Positions 7,865 to 16,391 of a stretch of 64,000 bases of DNA are shown one piece after another. This DNA is from SCN-70-22 sp046327755 (lineage in GTDB: Bacteria; Gemmatimonadota; Gemmatimonadetes; Gemmatimonadales; Gemmatimonadaceae): contig JAXLXW010000001.1 in assembly GCA_046327755.1 (NCBI GenBank), forward strand, positions 62,001-126,000, written 5' to 3'. Position 1 is the stretch's first letter. Each line of letters begins with the position of its first letter. A program made the position numbers and the translations under genes. The notes under the pieces are model-generated. The model was not told where the DNA came from, made no database searches, and saw only the letters and a list, made by a program, of their open reading frames with translations.

Positions 7865-8230
7865 ATGTCCATCCTCCTGCGACTCCTGATCAACGCCGCC
7901 GCGCTCTACGTCGCGGCGCGCTTCGTCGACGGCATCTCGTTCTCAGGGCCGCCGATGGCGCTCATCGCCGTCGCGCTCGTCTTCGGCGTCGTCAACACGA
8001 TCGTGAAGCCGGTGATCAAGCTCTTCTCGATCCCTGTCATCTTCCTCACGCTTGGGCTCTTCCTCGTGGTGATCAACGGCGCGATGCTCCTCCTCACGTC
8101 GCGCCTGTCGCTCACGCTGGGGCTTGGCTTTTCGGTGCGCGGCTTCATCCCCGCGCTCCTCGGGGCGATCGTGGTCTCGCTCACGTCGCTCGTCCTCGGA
8201 CAGTTCCTGGAGGACGAGCGGAAGGAGTGA
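7865..8230 (+). CDS. phage-holin-4-superfamily / YvlD-type small membrane protein
   Basis: 121 residues, almost entirely hydrophobic, with about four predicted transmembrane helices. It has the typical YvlD features: LLINAAALYVAARFVDGI near the start, GVVNTIVKPVIKLF, then SIPVIFLTLGLFLVVINGAML. The NTIVKP segment is the best signature of the family. Despite the holin-like name these are conserved chromosomal envelope proteins of unknown function, and no phage gene is near. It converges on the LuxR-type regulator gene with a 27-base spacer of CAGCGGT/CAGCGAT tandem words. Confidence 0.8.
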   Translation: MSILLRLLINAAALYVAARFVDGISFSGPPMALIAVALVFGVVNTIVKPVIKLFSIPVIFLTLGLFLVVINGAMLLLTSRLSLTLGLGFSVRGFIPALLGAIVVSLTSLVLGQFLEDERKE

Positions 8231-8257
8231 GGGGCGCCGGCGGTCAGCGGTCAGCGA

Positions 8258-11200
8258 TCAGCGATCGTCGGCAAAGCCGGGCTGCTCGCGAAGCGTGTCC
8301 ACCAGCGCACCGCGTGAGTCCACGCCGAGCTTCCCGAACATGTTGGACAGGTGCGTGCTGACGGTGCGCGCCGAGATGTCGAGGCGCGTGGCGATCTCCT
8401 TGTTGGTGAGGCGGCGGGCCACGAGTCGCGCGATGTCGAGTTCGCGCCCGGTGAGCGAACAGGCCCCCTCGCTCACGCCACGCGCGGGGAGGCGCATCCC
8501 CAACGCACGCATCTCCGAGCGCGTCCCGCGCAGCTCGTGCTCCGCCCCCAGCCGCGCGAACACGTCATGCGCGCGGCGAAGTTCACGACGTGCGCCATCC
8601 AGGTCCCCGTCGACGAGCATCACCTGCGCCGCGTTGCGCCGCACGCGCGCCGAGTGAAACGGGAACGGAATCGCCTCGAGTTCGTCGGCCGCCCCGAGCA
8701 GCGCCGGCACCGTGTCCGGATGATGCAGTTCGAAACGAAGGCGCAGCGCTTCGGCAGACGTCGCCCATGCCATCCCCAGTTTGTGCCCGAGCAGGCGTGA
8801 CTGTTCGCGCAGCCGCGCTGTCTCGCGGCGCACCAGTGCGAACTCCTGCAGCCAGAGCGCCGACTCGAGGATGATGGGGAGGAGTCGGTGGATGGCCCAG
8901 ACGACGTAGCCGAAGGTGTCGGCCATCGCCAATCCCCGCTGCCCCAGTTCGAGCGCACGGCGATAGTCGCCCATCGCCATCCAGTACCCCGCCATCCCGG
9001 TGTGTGCGAGGATCGCCGTGTGCACTTCGCCGGCGGCGGGGGGGCGCCCCTCGCGCACGGCGGCGGCGACCTCCTCGGCCCGCGAGATCTGCCATGCCTC
9101 TTCACACATCTGCCGCGCGAGGTCCAACTCCTCGCGCGCCAGGCGGATGAATGACGTCCAGACGAGGAGGCGCGGGAGGAGCGTGTTGGGCGCGATGGCA
9201 CGCGCCATGGGGATGGCGCGATCGGCGCGCGCGAGCGCCTCGGTCCATTCGCCAACGCCGGATTGGTACTCGATCGCGATCTCCGCGGTTTGCAGCTGGA
9301 ACATCGGGGAGTGCAGCTCGCGGGCGAGCTGGTCGGCCTCGCGCTGGTGCCGCGCCACGGCGGCCGAGTTGCCGCCCAACCCTTCGAGGACGGCCATGCC
9401 CCAGTGGGCGGACCACGTCAGCGCGCGATCGTTGCTGGCGGCGGCGCTGGCCAGCGCCGCTGCGCCGTGCATGCGCGCCACGTCGATGGGGCCGGTCCAC
9501 GCGTACAGCTGCATGAGCGCGCGATGCACCAGGGCCTGCAGCGCATGGTTTGCCGAGCGCTCGGCACGTTCCACCACGCCTTCCACCACCTGCTTGGCGG
9601 TCGCGGCCTGGCCAAGCGCCTGCAGCAGCAATCCCTTGGCCACGCGCACGCGAATCGCGAGGTCGACGCGATCGCTGGCGACCGCCGCGTCCTCCGCCTG
9701 GTCCAGGTGCCGGAGCCCGTCGGCGGGGTGGCCGGCGAACGCCTCGGCGAGACCGATGCGCCGCAACAGGCCAGCGCGTGCCGGTTGGTCACCATCCTCG
9801 GTCGCCAGCGCCAACGCGCGTTGCCAGAGCGTCATCGCCCCCGCGCGGTCGCCCGTGCGCGCGCGGACGCGGGCCAGGTCCTCCACCAGCGCGCGGTACG
9901 CCGCACGGTCGCGTGATTCGGGCGCGAGGCGCTCGGCGATCGACAGCGCGTCTTCCAGCAGGCGCAGCGCCTCCGCGTTGGCGTGCCGCTCCAGCGCCTC
10001 ACGCCCCGCCGCCGCCACGTATCGCAAGGTGCGGGGGTCCCCGTCGGCCGCGTGCCCTTCGACGAGATGCCGCGCGATGTCGCGCGCATGCCCCATCGCC
10101 GAGTGGCCCAGTGTGCGTTCGAGCTCACCGGCCGCCGACAGGTGCAACGCTCGCCGCCGCGTCGAGGTGAGCCCGGCGAGCAGGGTGAGCTGCACCAGCG
10201 GGTGGACGAACTCGTACTGCGGCAGCACACCCTCCCCGATCTCGCGCAGGATGCGCTTGCTGCACAGCAGGTCGATCGCGTCGGCGAACGGTTGCGCATC
10301 CATCGCCGAGACGCCCTGCAGGAGCGGGAGCGAGGCGCGTGATCCGATCACCGCCGCGACTTCGGCCACCCGACGCGCTCCCGGCTCGATCTCCTGCAGT
10401 CGTGCGTGCAGTGCCTCGCGAATGGTCGCCGGGAGTCCGACGTCTTCCACGTCACCCACCACCCACCGTTCCCCTTCGCGCCGCAGTCGCCTCGATTCGA
10501 CGAGGTGTCGCAGCAGCTGGTCGACGAAGAGCGGATTGCCGCGCGAGCGTTCGTGCAACCGCTCGGACAGCTGCCCACTCTCCTCGACCGAGAGCGCGAA
10601 GAGGCGATAGAGGATCTCCTGGACGTCGTGGCGCGAGATGGGATCGATGTGCCGCACCGTGGCCTCGCCGCGGGACACCAGCGAACGCTCCGCTGTCTTG
10701 AGCGACACCGGCAGCTCCTGCTCGTCGTCGGCGTAGGTCACCGCCAGCAGGAGCGGCACGGTGCGCAGCTGACGCGCCAGGAAGTGCACCAGCTCCATCG
10801 ACGACGGATCGCTCCACTGCGCGTTCTCCAGCACGAGGAGCACGGGCTGGCGCGCGGCGAGACGCTCCATGAACTGCGCGAAGTTCCAGAACAGGCGCGC
10901 CTTGTGGTCGGCGTCGTGCGGGGAGATGGACGTATCGACCGGGCGTCCCAGCGCGAGACCGTGCAGGATCATCCCCAGCTCGCGCTCCGCCCCCCGCGCC
11001 AGGACCGCCAGCGTTGCCGGCGGGAGCGCCCGCAGGGCGGGGACAAGCGCATCCGAGATCATCCCGTACGGAATGCCCGCCTCGGCCGCGTAGGCACCGC
11101 CGGCCGCGACAAACATCTCGCGCTGCAGCGCCTCGCGTGCCAGGAGCTGCATCAGTCGCGTCTTGCCGACGCCGCTCTCCCCCGCGAGGAAGACCACGCT

Positions 11201-11296
11201 CCCCCGCCCCTCGCTGGCCGCGTCCAGTGCCAGCCGCAGTGCCCCGATCTCCGCCCGTCGCCCCACCAGCGGCAGTTCCGATTCGGCCGTGAGCAT
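8258..11296 (-). CDS. LuxR-family ATP-binding regulator of the LAL/MalT type
   Basis: 1,012 residues. An N-terminal AAA/NB-ARC-like ATPase has Walker A AGESGVGKTR (39-47), followed by a long helical TPR-like region. The protein ends in a LuxR DNA-binding domain (LTGRELDIARLVARRLTNKE, then SARTVSTHLSNMFGKLGV, about 945-1005). The architecture is that of large ATP-dependent LuxR regulators, which bind ATP and an inducer and activate sigma-70 promoters. It is monocistronic; the next genes upstream are the SusCD operon reading the same way behind a terminator. The inducer and targets are unknown, and there is no biosynthetic cluster nearby. Confidence 0.88.
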   Translation of the reverse strand: MLTAESELPLVGRRAEIGALRLALDAASEGRGSVVFLAGESGVGKTRLMQLLAREALQREMFVAAGGAYAAEAGIPYGMISDALVPALRALPPATLAVLARGAERELGMILHGLALGRPVDTSISPHDADHKARLFWNFAQFMERLAARQPVLLVLENAQWSDPSSMELVHFLARQLRTVPLLLAVTYADDEQELPVSLKTAERSLVSRGEATVRHIDPISRHDVQEILYRLFALSVEESGQLSERLHERSRGNPLFVDQLLRHLVESRRLRREGERWVVGDVEDVGLPATIREALHARLQEIEPGARRVAEVAAVIGSRASLPLLQGVSAMDAQPFADAIDLLCSKRILREIGEGVLPQYEFVHPLVQLTLLAGLTSTRRRALHLSAAGELERTLGHSAMGHARDIARHLVEGHAADGDPRTLRYVAAAGREALERHANAEALRLLEDALSIAERLAPESRDRAAYRALVEDLARVRARTGDRAGAMTLWQRALALATEDGDQPARAGLLRRIGLAEAFAGHPADGLRHLDQAEDAAVASDRVDLAIRVRVAKGLLLQALGQAATAKQVVEGVVERAERSANHALQALVHRALMQLYAWTGPIDVARMHGAAALASAAASNDRALTWSAHWGMAVLEGLGGNSAAVARHQREADQLARELHSPMFQLQTAEIAIEYQSGVGEWTEALARADRAIPMARAIAPNTLLPRLLVWTSFIRLAREELDLARQMCEEAWQISRAEEVAAAVREGRPPAAGEVHTAILAHTGMAGYWMAMGDYRRALELGQRGLAMADTFGYVVWAIHRLLPIILESALWLQEFALVRRETARLREQSRLLGHKLGMAWATSAEALRLRFELHHPDTVPALLGAADELEAIPFPFHSARVRRNAAQVMLVDGDLDGARRELRRAHDVFARLGAEHELRGTRSEMRALGMRLPARGVSEGACSLTGRELDIARLVARRLTNKEIATRLDISARTVSTHLSNMFGKLGVDSRGALVDTLREQPGFADDR

Positions 11297-11474
11297 CCCG
11301 TTGCATCTCCAACTGGCTGTTGGGGCAATTCTGGGACGAGTCGCTGTCTCGCGCTAGGGCAACGCGGGGTGATTGTCGTCAGGCGCCGGCGCCCGCCCCG
11401 GTCAGCGCGCGCCCGATGCGGGGCAGAGGGCGGTGCACGTCGACGGCAGCACCGCTACGCCTCCACCAAACGAG

Positions 11475-11513
11475 AAAAACCCGCGGACGCCAGTACGGCG
11501 CCCGCGGGCTTTT
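11475..11513. terminator. bidirectional intrinsic terminator after the susD-like gene
   Basis: A GC stem (CCCGCGG...CCGCGGG, interior ACGCC/GGCG) is flanked by AAAAA on the left and TTTT on the right. Read on the minus strand it gives a stem followed by TTTTT, 29 bases beyond the susD-like stop. It insulates the SusCD operon from the LuxR-type gene. Confidence 0.75.
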
Positions 11514-11541
11514 GCTCGGTGGATGATGGTTCCGCGTCGCT

Positions 11542-12912
11542 TTAGGCGTTGCGGTCCAGGCACCCCTTGAACTTCGGGTTGTTCTGCTCGTCCTGGATGA
11601 TCGGGAGGTTGACGTCGTTGCCGAAGACGCCGCCCTTGTAGTGCTGCCCCGTCGGGAAGACCGCCGTGGCCGCACGCCCGTACTGCCGAATCAGGCGGCG
11701 CATGTCGCCCAGGCGCTGGCCGCGGCTGAACGTCCACAGCGCCTTTTCGCGGAAGGTCAGGTTGATGCGGAGTTCGTCGGTTCCCGGATCCGTCAACGGC
11801 GCCATGGCGTTCACGCCAACCGCGTGGATCGTCGGCGGCGCGGCGCGCAATGCGTTGAGGATGGAGAGCCACTGCGTGTAGTTCTTGTCACGCAGCGCCT
11901 TCTCGGCTTCGATGAAACGGGCGTCGATCCCGTTCACGATGTCGACGGCGGTCAGCTGTCCGTACACCTCCGTCGTGTTCATGAACGTCTGCCCGTCCTG
12001 CCCGGCGGTGGTGCGCTTGGTGACCGGGACGCGCGGGTCGTTGAGCGTCGCGAACGGAATGGCGTTCGGGACGACGATGTTCCGCTGGTTCCCCTGCAGC
12101 GAGTCACCGACGGTGTAGCGAAGCGCGGAGCGCCCCAGCGACCACAGGTTGTTCGTCTGTGTCGTGAGGGAGAACAGCGAGCGGTGCGCAAAGGTGGTCG
12201 GGATCCCCGCAACCGTCGCAGCGGCCGCGTCGATCTGGTTGAGCGCCACCTGCGCCCGCGCCTTCCCCACGCGCGCCGCACGGGCGAGGGCGACCGAGGA
12301 CGTATCGGTCGCGCTCCCGATCGACGCGAGCGCGGAGTCGAACGAGGCGATCGCCACGTTCAACACCTGGTTCACCGTCAGCGGATCGCCGTACACCGCC
12401 TTCTCGCCCGCACCGTCGGAGAGCGGGATGCCATTGCAGAAATCGGACGCCAGCTGCAACTCGACAAATCCGCGGGCGAAGTACTGCTCGCCGATGCTCG
12501 TGGTCGCGGTCGGCTCCCACTTCTTCAACCCGGCAATCGCCTGGTTGGCCGACGTGCGCACGCGATACAGGCGATAGAGCATCCCGGAAATCTGGGAGTT
12601 GTTCTCCTGGATGCGACGCTGGTCGGTCTCGTCGTTCTGGACGAAGGTCGAGCTGGTCGCCCATTCGTCGGCCAGCAGGCCGCCGAAGAGCCACGTGCTC
12701 TCGTTGCCGCCCGTGGCGGCCGTGAGGCGCGACACGGTGCCGATGGCGAGACCACGCGCCCCTTCGAGCGAGTTGGCGTCGGACGGGTTGATGAGGTCAG
12801 GATCGGTGGCCTCGAGCAGCGTGTCGGTCACGCTGCCGCAGGCGGCCGAAGAGACGAGCGCGAGGGCAGCAATGGCCCTCATGGAGCGCCCGCCGAAGGA
12901 CATGCGATGCAT
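11542..12912 (-). CDS. SusD/RagB-like nutrient-binding outer-membrane lipoprotein
   Basis: 456 residues from the ATG at 12912, chosen because GAGGA precedes it and the SusC-like gene ends 22 bases upstream. A lipoprotein signal ends in SSAAC (lipobox cysteine about residue 25). The body is helical with the SusD order: an N-terminal SusD-like region, a tetratricopeptide-like core (RLYRVRTSANQAIAGL) and a C-terminal part with LTFREKALWTFSRGQRLGDM, a highly characteristic SusD motif. SusD lipoproteins lid the SusC TonB-dependent channel and capture oligosaccharides or peptides. It is translated from the same operon as the SusC-like gene. No glycosidase is adjacent, so the substrate is open. Confidence 0.9.
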   Translation of the reverse strand: MHRMSFGGRSMRAIAALALVSSAACGSVTDTLLEATDPDLINPSDANSLEGARGLAIGTVSRLTAATGGNESTWLFGGLLADEWATSSTFVQNDETDQRRIQENNSQISGMLYRLYRVRTSANQAIAGLKKWEPTATTSIGEQYFARGFVELQLASDFCNGIPLSDGAGEKAVYGDPLTVNQVLNVAIASFDSALASIGSATDTSSVALARAARVGKARAQVALNQIDAAAATVAGIPTTFAHRSLFSLTTQTNNLWSLGRSALRYTVGDSLQGNQRNIVVPNAIPFATLNDPRVPVTKRTTAGQDGQTFMNTTEVYGQLTAVDIVNGIDARFIEAEKALRDKNYTQWLSILNALRAAPPTIHAVGVNAMAPLTDPGTDELRINLTFREKALWTFSRGQRLGDMRRLIRQYGRAATAVFPTGQHYKGGVFGNDVNLPIIQDEQNNPKFKGCLDRNA

Positions 12913-12934
12913 GATCGTGTTCCTCAGTTGGGCG

Positions 12935-15900
12935 TTAGCGGTTGATGTTGACACGGAGGATGTAGTAGCTGGGGAGCCCGAGCGTCTGGAAGTCGCCGCC
13001 CGGCGTGTCGACGCCGGCCGTGACCTGGTAGTCGTTCTCGGGGTCGACGCCGCGATAGCTCGTCCAGCGGGCCAGGTTGCGCCCGGTCAGGAGGACACTC
13101 ACCGAGCGGCTCTTGAAGAAGCGCTGCGAAAGATCCTGGCTCAGGCTGTACTGCACGGTGAGTTCGCGGAAGCGGACGAAGTCACCCTTCTGCAGGAAGC
13201 CGTCGAGCGACGCCGACGGATGGTCGCGCGTGGCGACGACCATCGCCTGCTCCTCGAACGAGGCGTTCGGGTTCTGGAGCCCGTTGCAGTTCTGGCGCGA
13301 GACGCAGCGAATGCGCTCGGTGTTGTTGTACCACTTGTGCCCGCCGCGATAGTCGAGCATCGACTGGATGCGGAGGCGACGCGAGAAGAGGTCGAAGCCG
13401 TTGGTCCACGTCACGAGGTTGCGCGGCTGGCCGTAGCCGCGGAACGTGAACGAGTCGGCGACGAACACTTCGTTGAGGTTGGGATCCGAGTTGTAGGTCA
13501 GGATCTTGTCGCCGTTCTTGTCCTTCCACCCCGTGATCGCACGCGCCCACAGGCCGAAGAGCGGATAGCCCTCCACCGCACGCGTCGTGGTCCCGATCTG
13601 CGGCGGCGTACCGCCCAGCGAGATGAGCTTGTTGGAGTACGTCGACGCGTTGAGCGAGACGTCCCAGGCAAAGTTCCTGTGGTCGACGACCTGCGCCGAG
13701 ATCATCCCTTCCCACCCGTGGTTGCCGACCGAGCCGATGTTCACGCGCTGCGTCGTCGGCCCGCCGATCGACGGCGGCTGGATCGCGGAGATGATCGCGT
13801 CCTGCGTCTTCTTGGTGTAGTACGTGACCTCGAGCGAGTACCGGTTGTTGAGGAACTTCGCGTCGAAGCCCGTCTCGAACTCGGTCGACCGCTCCGGCTT
13901 GAGGTTCGGGTTGCCGATCTGCGTGTAGACCGCCGCCGGCTGGTCCAGGCCGCGATAGTTGGCCGTCGTGGCGAGGTAGTAGCGCAACGCGTCGTTCGGG
14001 CCGGGCTGCACGCCGGACGATCCGTACGAGGCGCGGAAGCGGAACTGGTTCAGCCAGTCGAACTTCGGGAAGAAGGACTCGTCGGACATGATCCACGAGA
14101 CCGACCCCTTGGGATAGTACACCTGCTGGAAGTTTGTCCCGAACGCCGAGTTCTGGTCGGTACGCACCGCCGCGGTGAGGAAGAGGCGGTCATTGATCGC
14201 CGCCGCCTGCTCGACGAAGAGCCCGAGCGTCTTCTGGTACGTCGTGGCCTCGGCCGCCGTGGGGACGGCACCGGCTCCCGCCGTCTGCGCGCCCGGCGCG
14301 AGCTGCGTCCCGGTCGCCGAGCCGAGCTCGAACAGGTAGTTCACGTACTGCACACCACCGGTGGTCTTCATGCTCAGCCACGGCATCGGCGTGTACGACG
14401 CCGTCGAGCCGAGGTCCACCGTGAAGTTGCGGATGTCGGTGCGGGTGTTCTGCTTGAAGCCCAGGCGATAGAGCGCCGTGATCGGCGGCCCTTCGCCGCG
14501 CAGCAGCAGGTTGTCGTCGACGCGGTTGGCGTAGTCGTTGCCTAACGTCATGCGGTTCTGCAGCCACGAGGTCGGGCGCCAGTTGGCATTGAACGAACCG
14601 ATGAAGCGATTCACGCGCTGCCCGGCCTTTTCCTGCCAGGTGTAGCCCGGCGTCCAGGCGCGGTAGCCATAGAGCGGCGTCGCGAGGATCCCGGTGCCGA
14701 CGAGACGGTCCGGCGCGCAGATCTTGCACCCCGGGCCGCCGAACGCCTGCGACCCCAGGCCGGCCGTCGCGTTGGACTCCAGCGAGAAGCGCTGGTTGAT
14801 GTTGACGAAACCGGTGGAGGCGGAGATGTCGAGCTTGGGGCTCACCGCCGCGTTGATGTTGGCACGCACACTGGTCTTGCCGAGCGCGTTGGGGCGCTCC
14901 GTCCAGTCGTGCAGCGGGAGGTTGAGCGTGTCGAGGCGACGGCGCTCGAACTGCGGGATCTCGAGGAGCCCGGTTTCGTCCTCACGCTCTCCCGACACGA
15001 AGTAGCGGACCGCGTCCGTGCCACCCGACAGCTGCAAACCGTACTGGTTGCGGTTGCCGGTGCCCAGCGGCGTCACGTCCTTGTCGGAGAACAGGTTGTA
15101 CCGGGCGACGGAGTCGATCGTGCAGAAGCCCGACGAGATGCGCGGGAGGTTGCACCCGTTGATCGCCAGCGCCGCGCCGGTCGACTTGTTGCGCCCGAAG
15201 ATCGTGTAGTTGGTGGGATAGGTGTTCTTGTCCTTGATGAGCCCACCCTCGCCGTACACCGTCCAGCGCGCGGCACCGGCGCGCCCGCGCTTGGTCGTGA
15301 TCAGGACGACGCCGTTCGCGGCGTCGGTGCCGTACAGCGTCGCTGCCGACGGCCCCTTCACGATCTCCATGCTCTCGATCTCTTCCGGGTTGATGTCGCC
15401 GATGCGGCTCGGCTGCGCACCACCGGTGAAGAGGTTCGACGAGTTGGAGTTGTTCGACATGCGAACGCCGTCGATGATGAAGATCGGGTCGTTCGACAGC
15501 GACAGCGAGTTCTGGCCGCGGATACGAATGCGGGCGCCTGCGCCCGTCTGCGTCCCCGACGTCACCGTGACACCCGCGGTGCGCGAGTTGAGCATGTCGT
15601 TGACGTTCTGCACCGCCCCCGACTCGGCGATCTTCGCCGCGTCGATCGACGCCACCGAGTTGCCAAGCTCCACGCGACGCGTTTCACCCGTGGCGGTCGT
15701 CACGACCGGCGCCAGCGTGAGCGCGACTTCCGACAGCGCGAACTCCAGGTTCGCCGCCTGCCCGGCGACGACCGTCACCGGCTTCTTCTGCTCCGAATAG
15801 CCGACGCGCAGCACACGGACCGTCACGGCGCCAGGGGCTACCGCGCGGAACGTGTAGCGCCCATCGGCATTCGTGAGGCCGCCCAGCGTCGTGCCGACGA

Positions 15901-16057
15901 TCACCACTTGCGCCTGATCGAGGGGGCGACCGCCAGCGGCCTCCGTGACGCGGACACTGATACTCCCCTGCGAGGTCTGCGCTCCGAGCGCGCTGGCGCC
16001 AAACGCCAGCAACGCCCCGACCGACCGCAGGGTTCGTCCGAACGAGAGAGTACTCAT
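12935..16057 (-). CDS. SusC/RagA-like TonB-dependent outer-membrane transporter
   Basis: 1,040 residues. There is a signal peptide (1-26, ASALGAQ), a carboxypeptidase-regulatory-like beta-sandwich (about 30-110), a TonB plug domain (about 120-260, with GARIRIRGQNSL and GPSAATLYGTDAANGV) and a 22-strand-type barrel ending in YYILRVNINR. The RIRG and YGTDAANGV motifs are classic for SusC/RagA. It imports a polymer-derived ligand across the outer membrane using TonB energy, with the SusD-like partner downstream. A long leader of about 200 nt separates it from the best promoter candidate (16268-16296). Confidence 0.93.
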   Translation of the reverse strand: MSTLSFGRTLRSVGALLAFGASALGAQTSQGSISVRVTEAAGGRPLDQAQVVIVGTTLGGLTNADGRYTFRAVAPGAVTVRVLRVGYSEQKKPVTVVAGQAANLEFALSEVALTLAPVVTTATGETRRVELGNSVASIDAAKIAESGAVQNVNDMLNSRTAGVTVTSGTQTGAGARIRIRGQNSLSLSNDPIFIIDGVRMSNNSNSSNLFTGGAQPSRIGDINPEEIESMEIVKGPSAATLYGTDAANGVVLITTKRGRAGAARWTVYGEGGLIKDKNTYPTNYTIFGRNKSTGAALAINGCNLPRISSGFCTIDSVARYNLFSDKDVTPLGTGNRNQYGLQLSGGTDAVRYFVSGEREDETGLLEIPQFERRRLDTLNLPLHDWTERPNALGKTSVRANINAAVSPKLDISASTGFVNINQRFSLESNATAGLGSQAFGGPGCKICAPDRLVGTGILATPLYGYRAWTPGYTWQEKAGQRVNRFIGSFNANWRPTSWLQNRMTLGNDYANRVDDNLLLRGEGPPITALYRLGFKQNTRTDIRNFTVDLGSTASYTPMPWLSMKTTGGVQYVNYLFELGSATGTQLAPGAQTAGAGAVPTAAEATTYQKTLGLFVEQAAAINDRLFLTAAVRTDQNSAFGTNFQQVYYPKGSVSWIMSDESFFPKFDWLNQFRFRASYGSSGVQPGPNDALRYYLATTANYRGLDQPAAVYTQIGNPNLKPERSTEFETGFDAKFLNNRYSLEVTYYTKKTQDAIISAIQPPSIGGPTTQRVNIGSVGNHGWEGMISAQVVDHRNFAWDVSLNASTYSNKLISLGGTPPQIGTTTRAVEGYPLFGLWARAITGWKDKNGDKILTYNSDPNLNEVFVADSFTFRGYGQPRNLVTWTNGFDLFSRRLRIQSMLDYRGGHKWYNNTERIRCVSRQNCNGLQNPNASFEEQAMVVATRDHPSASLDGFLQKGDFVRFRELTVQYSLSQDLSQRFFKSRSVSVLLTGRNLARWTSYRGVDPENDYQVTAGVDTPGGDFQTLGLPSYYILRVNINR

Positions 16058-16391
16058 TCCCGGACTCCAGGGTGTGGGGAGAGATGAGGGGTACGAACAC
16101 CGCCGTCACGCACGATCAGCGCGTCGATGTCGGGGCCCTCACACACCACCCTGCGGACCACACCCCCGGATCACCCTCGCACCGACCGCGCACGTACCGA
16201 ACTCCGGCCGCTTCGTGGGGGGAAGACGTGGGCCGGAATTCCGAGTAAAGGCTTGGCGGATCGGGCTAGGTTAAGGGAGCAAAAAGCCCCCGTCAACAAT
16301 GGAACCTCCGACGCACCGCGGCTTCGTCGGTGTAACCGGTTCCAATCGGTTCGTCATGCCTGTCGCGCGCGCTCCCAGGGGCTTCGCCGCG
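16058..16391. other. spacer between the SusC-like and S9 peptidase genes (susC leader)
   Basis: These 334 bases contain the promoter candidate at 16268-16296 and a long untranslated leader, both reading towards the SusC-like gene. A G-rich run followed by TTTTT within the promoter spacer may also help end S9 peptidase transcription. No open frame here is convincing. Confidence 0.45.
16268..16296 (-). promoter_or_regulatory. probable promoter of the SusCD operon
   Basis: On the minus strand TTGACG (16296-16291) is followed after exactly 17 bases by TAACCT (16273-16268), predicting a start near 16261. The spacer includes GGGGCTTTTTGC, locally AT-rich compared with its surroundings. It is the only good -35/-10 pair found upstream of the SusC-like gene. 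Confidence 0.5.

Noticed and set aside
7865..8230. Holin-like protein as evidence of a prophage
   Set aside because: It is a YvlD-type chromosomal protein and no lysin, tail or integrase gene is near.
8231..8257. Tandem CAGCGGT/CAGCGAT words as a regulatory repeat
   Set aside because: The tract is only about 25 bases between convergent genes and has no partner elsewhere that I could find.
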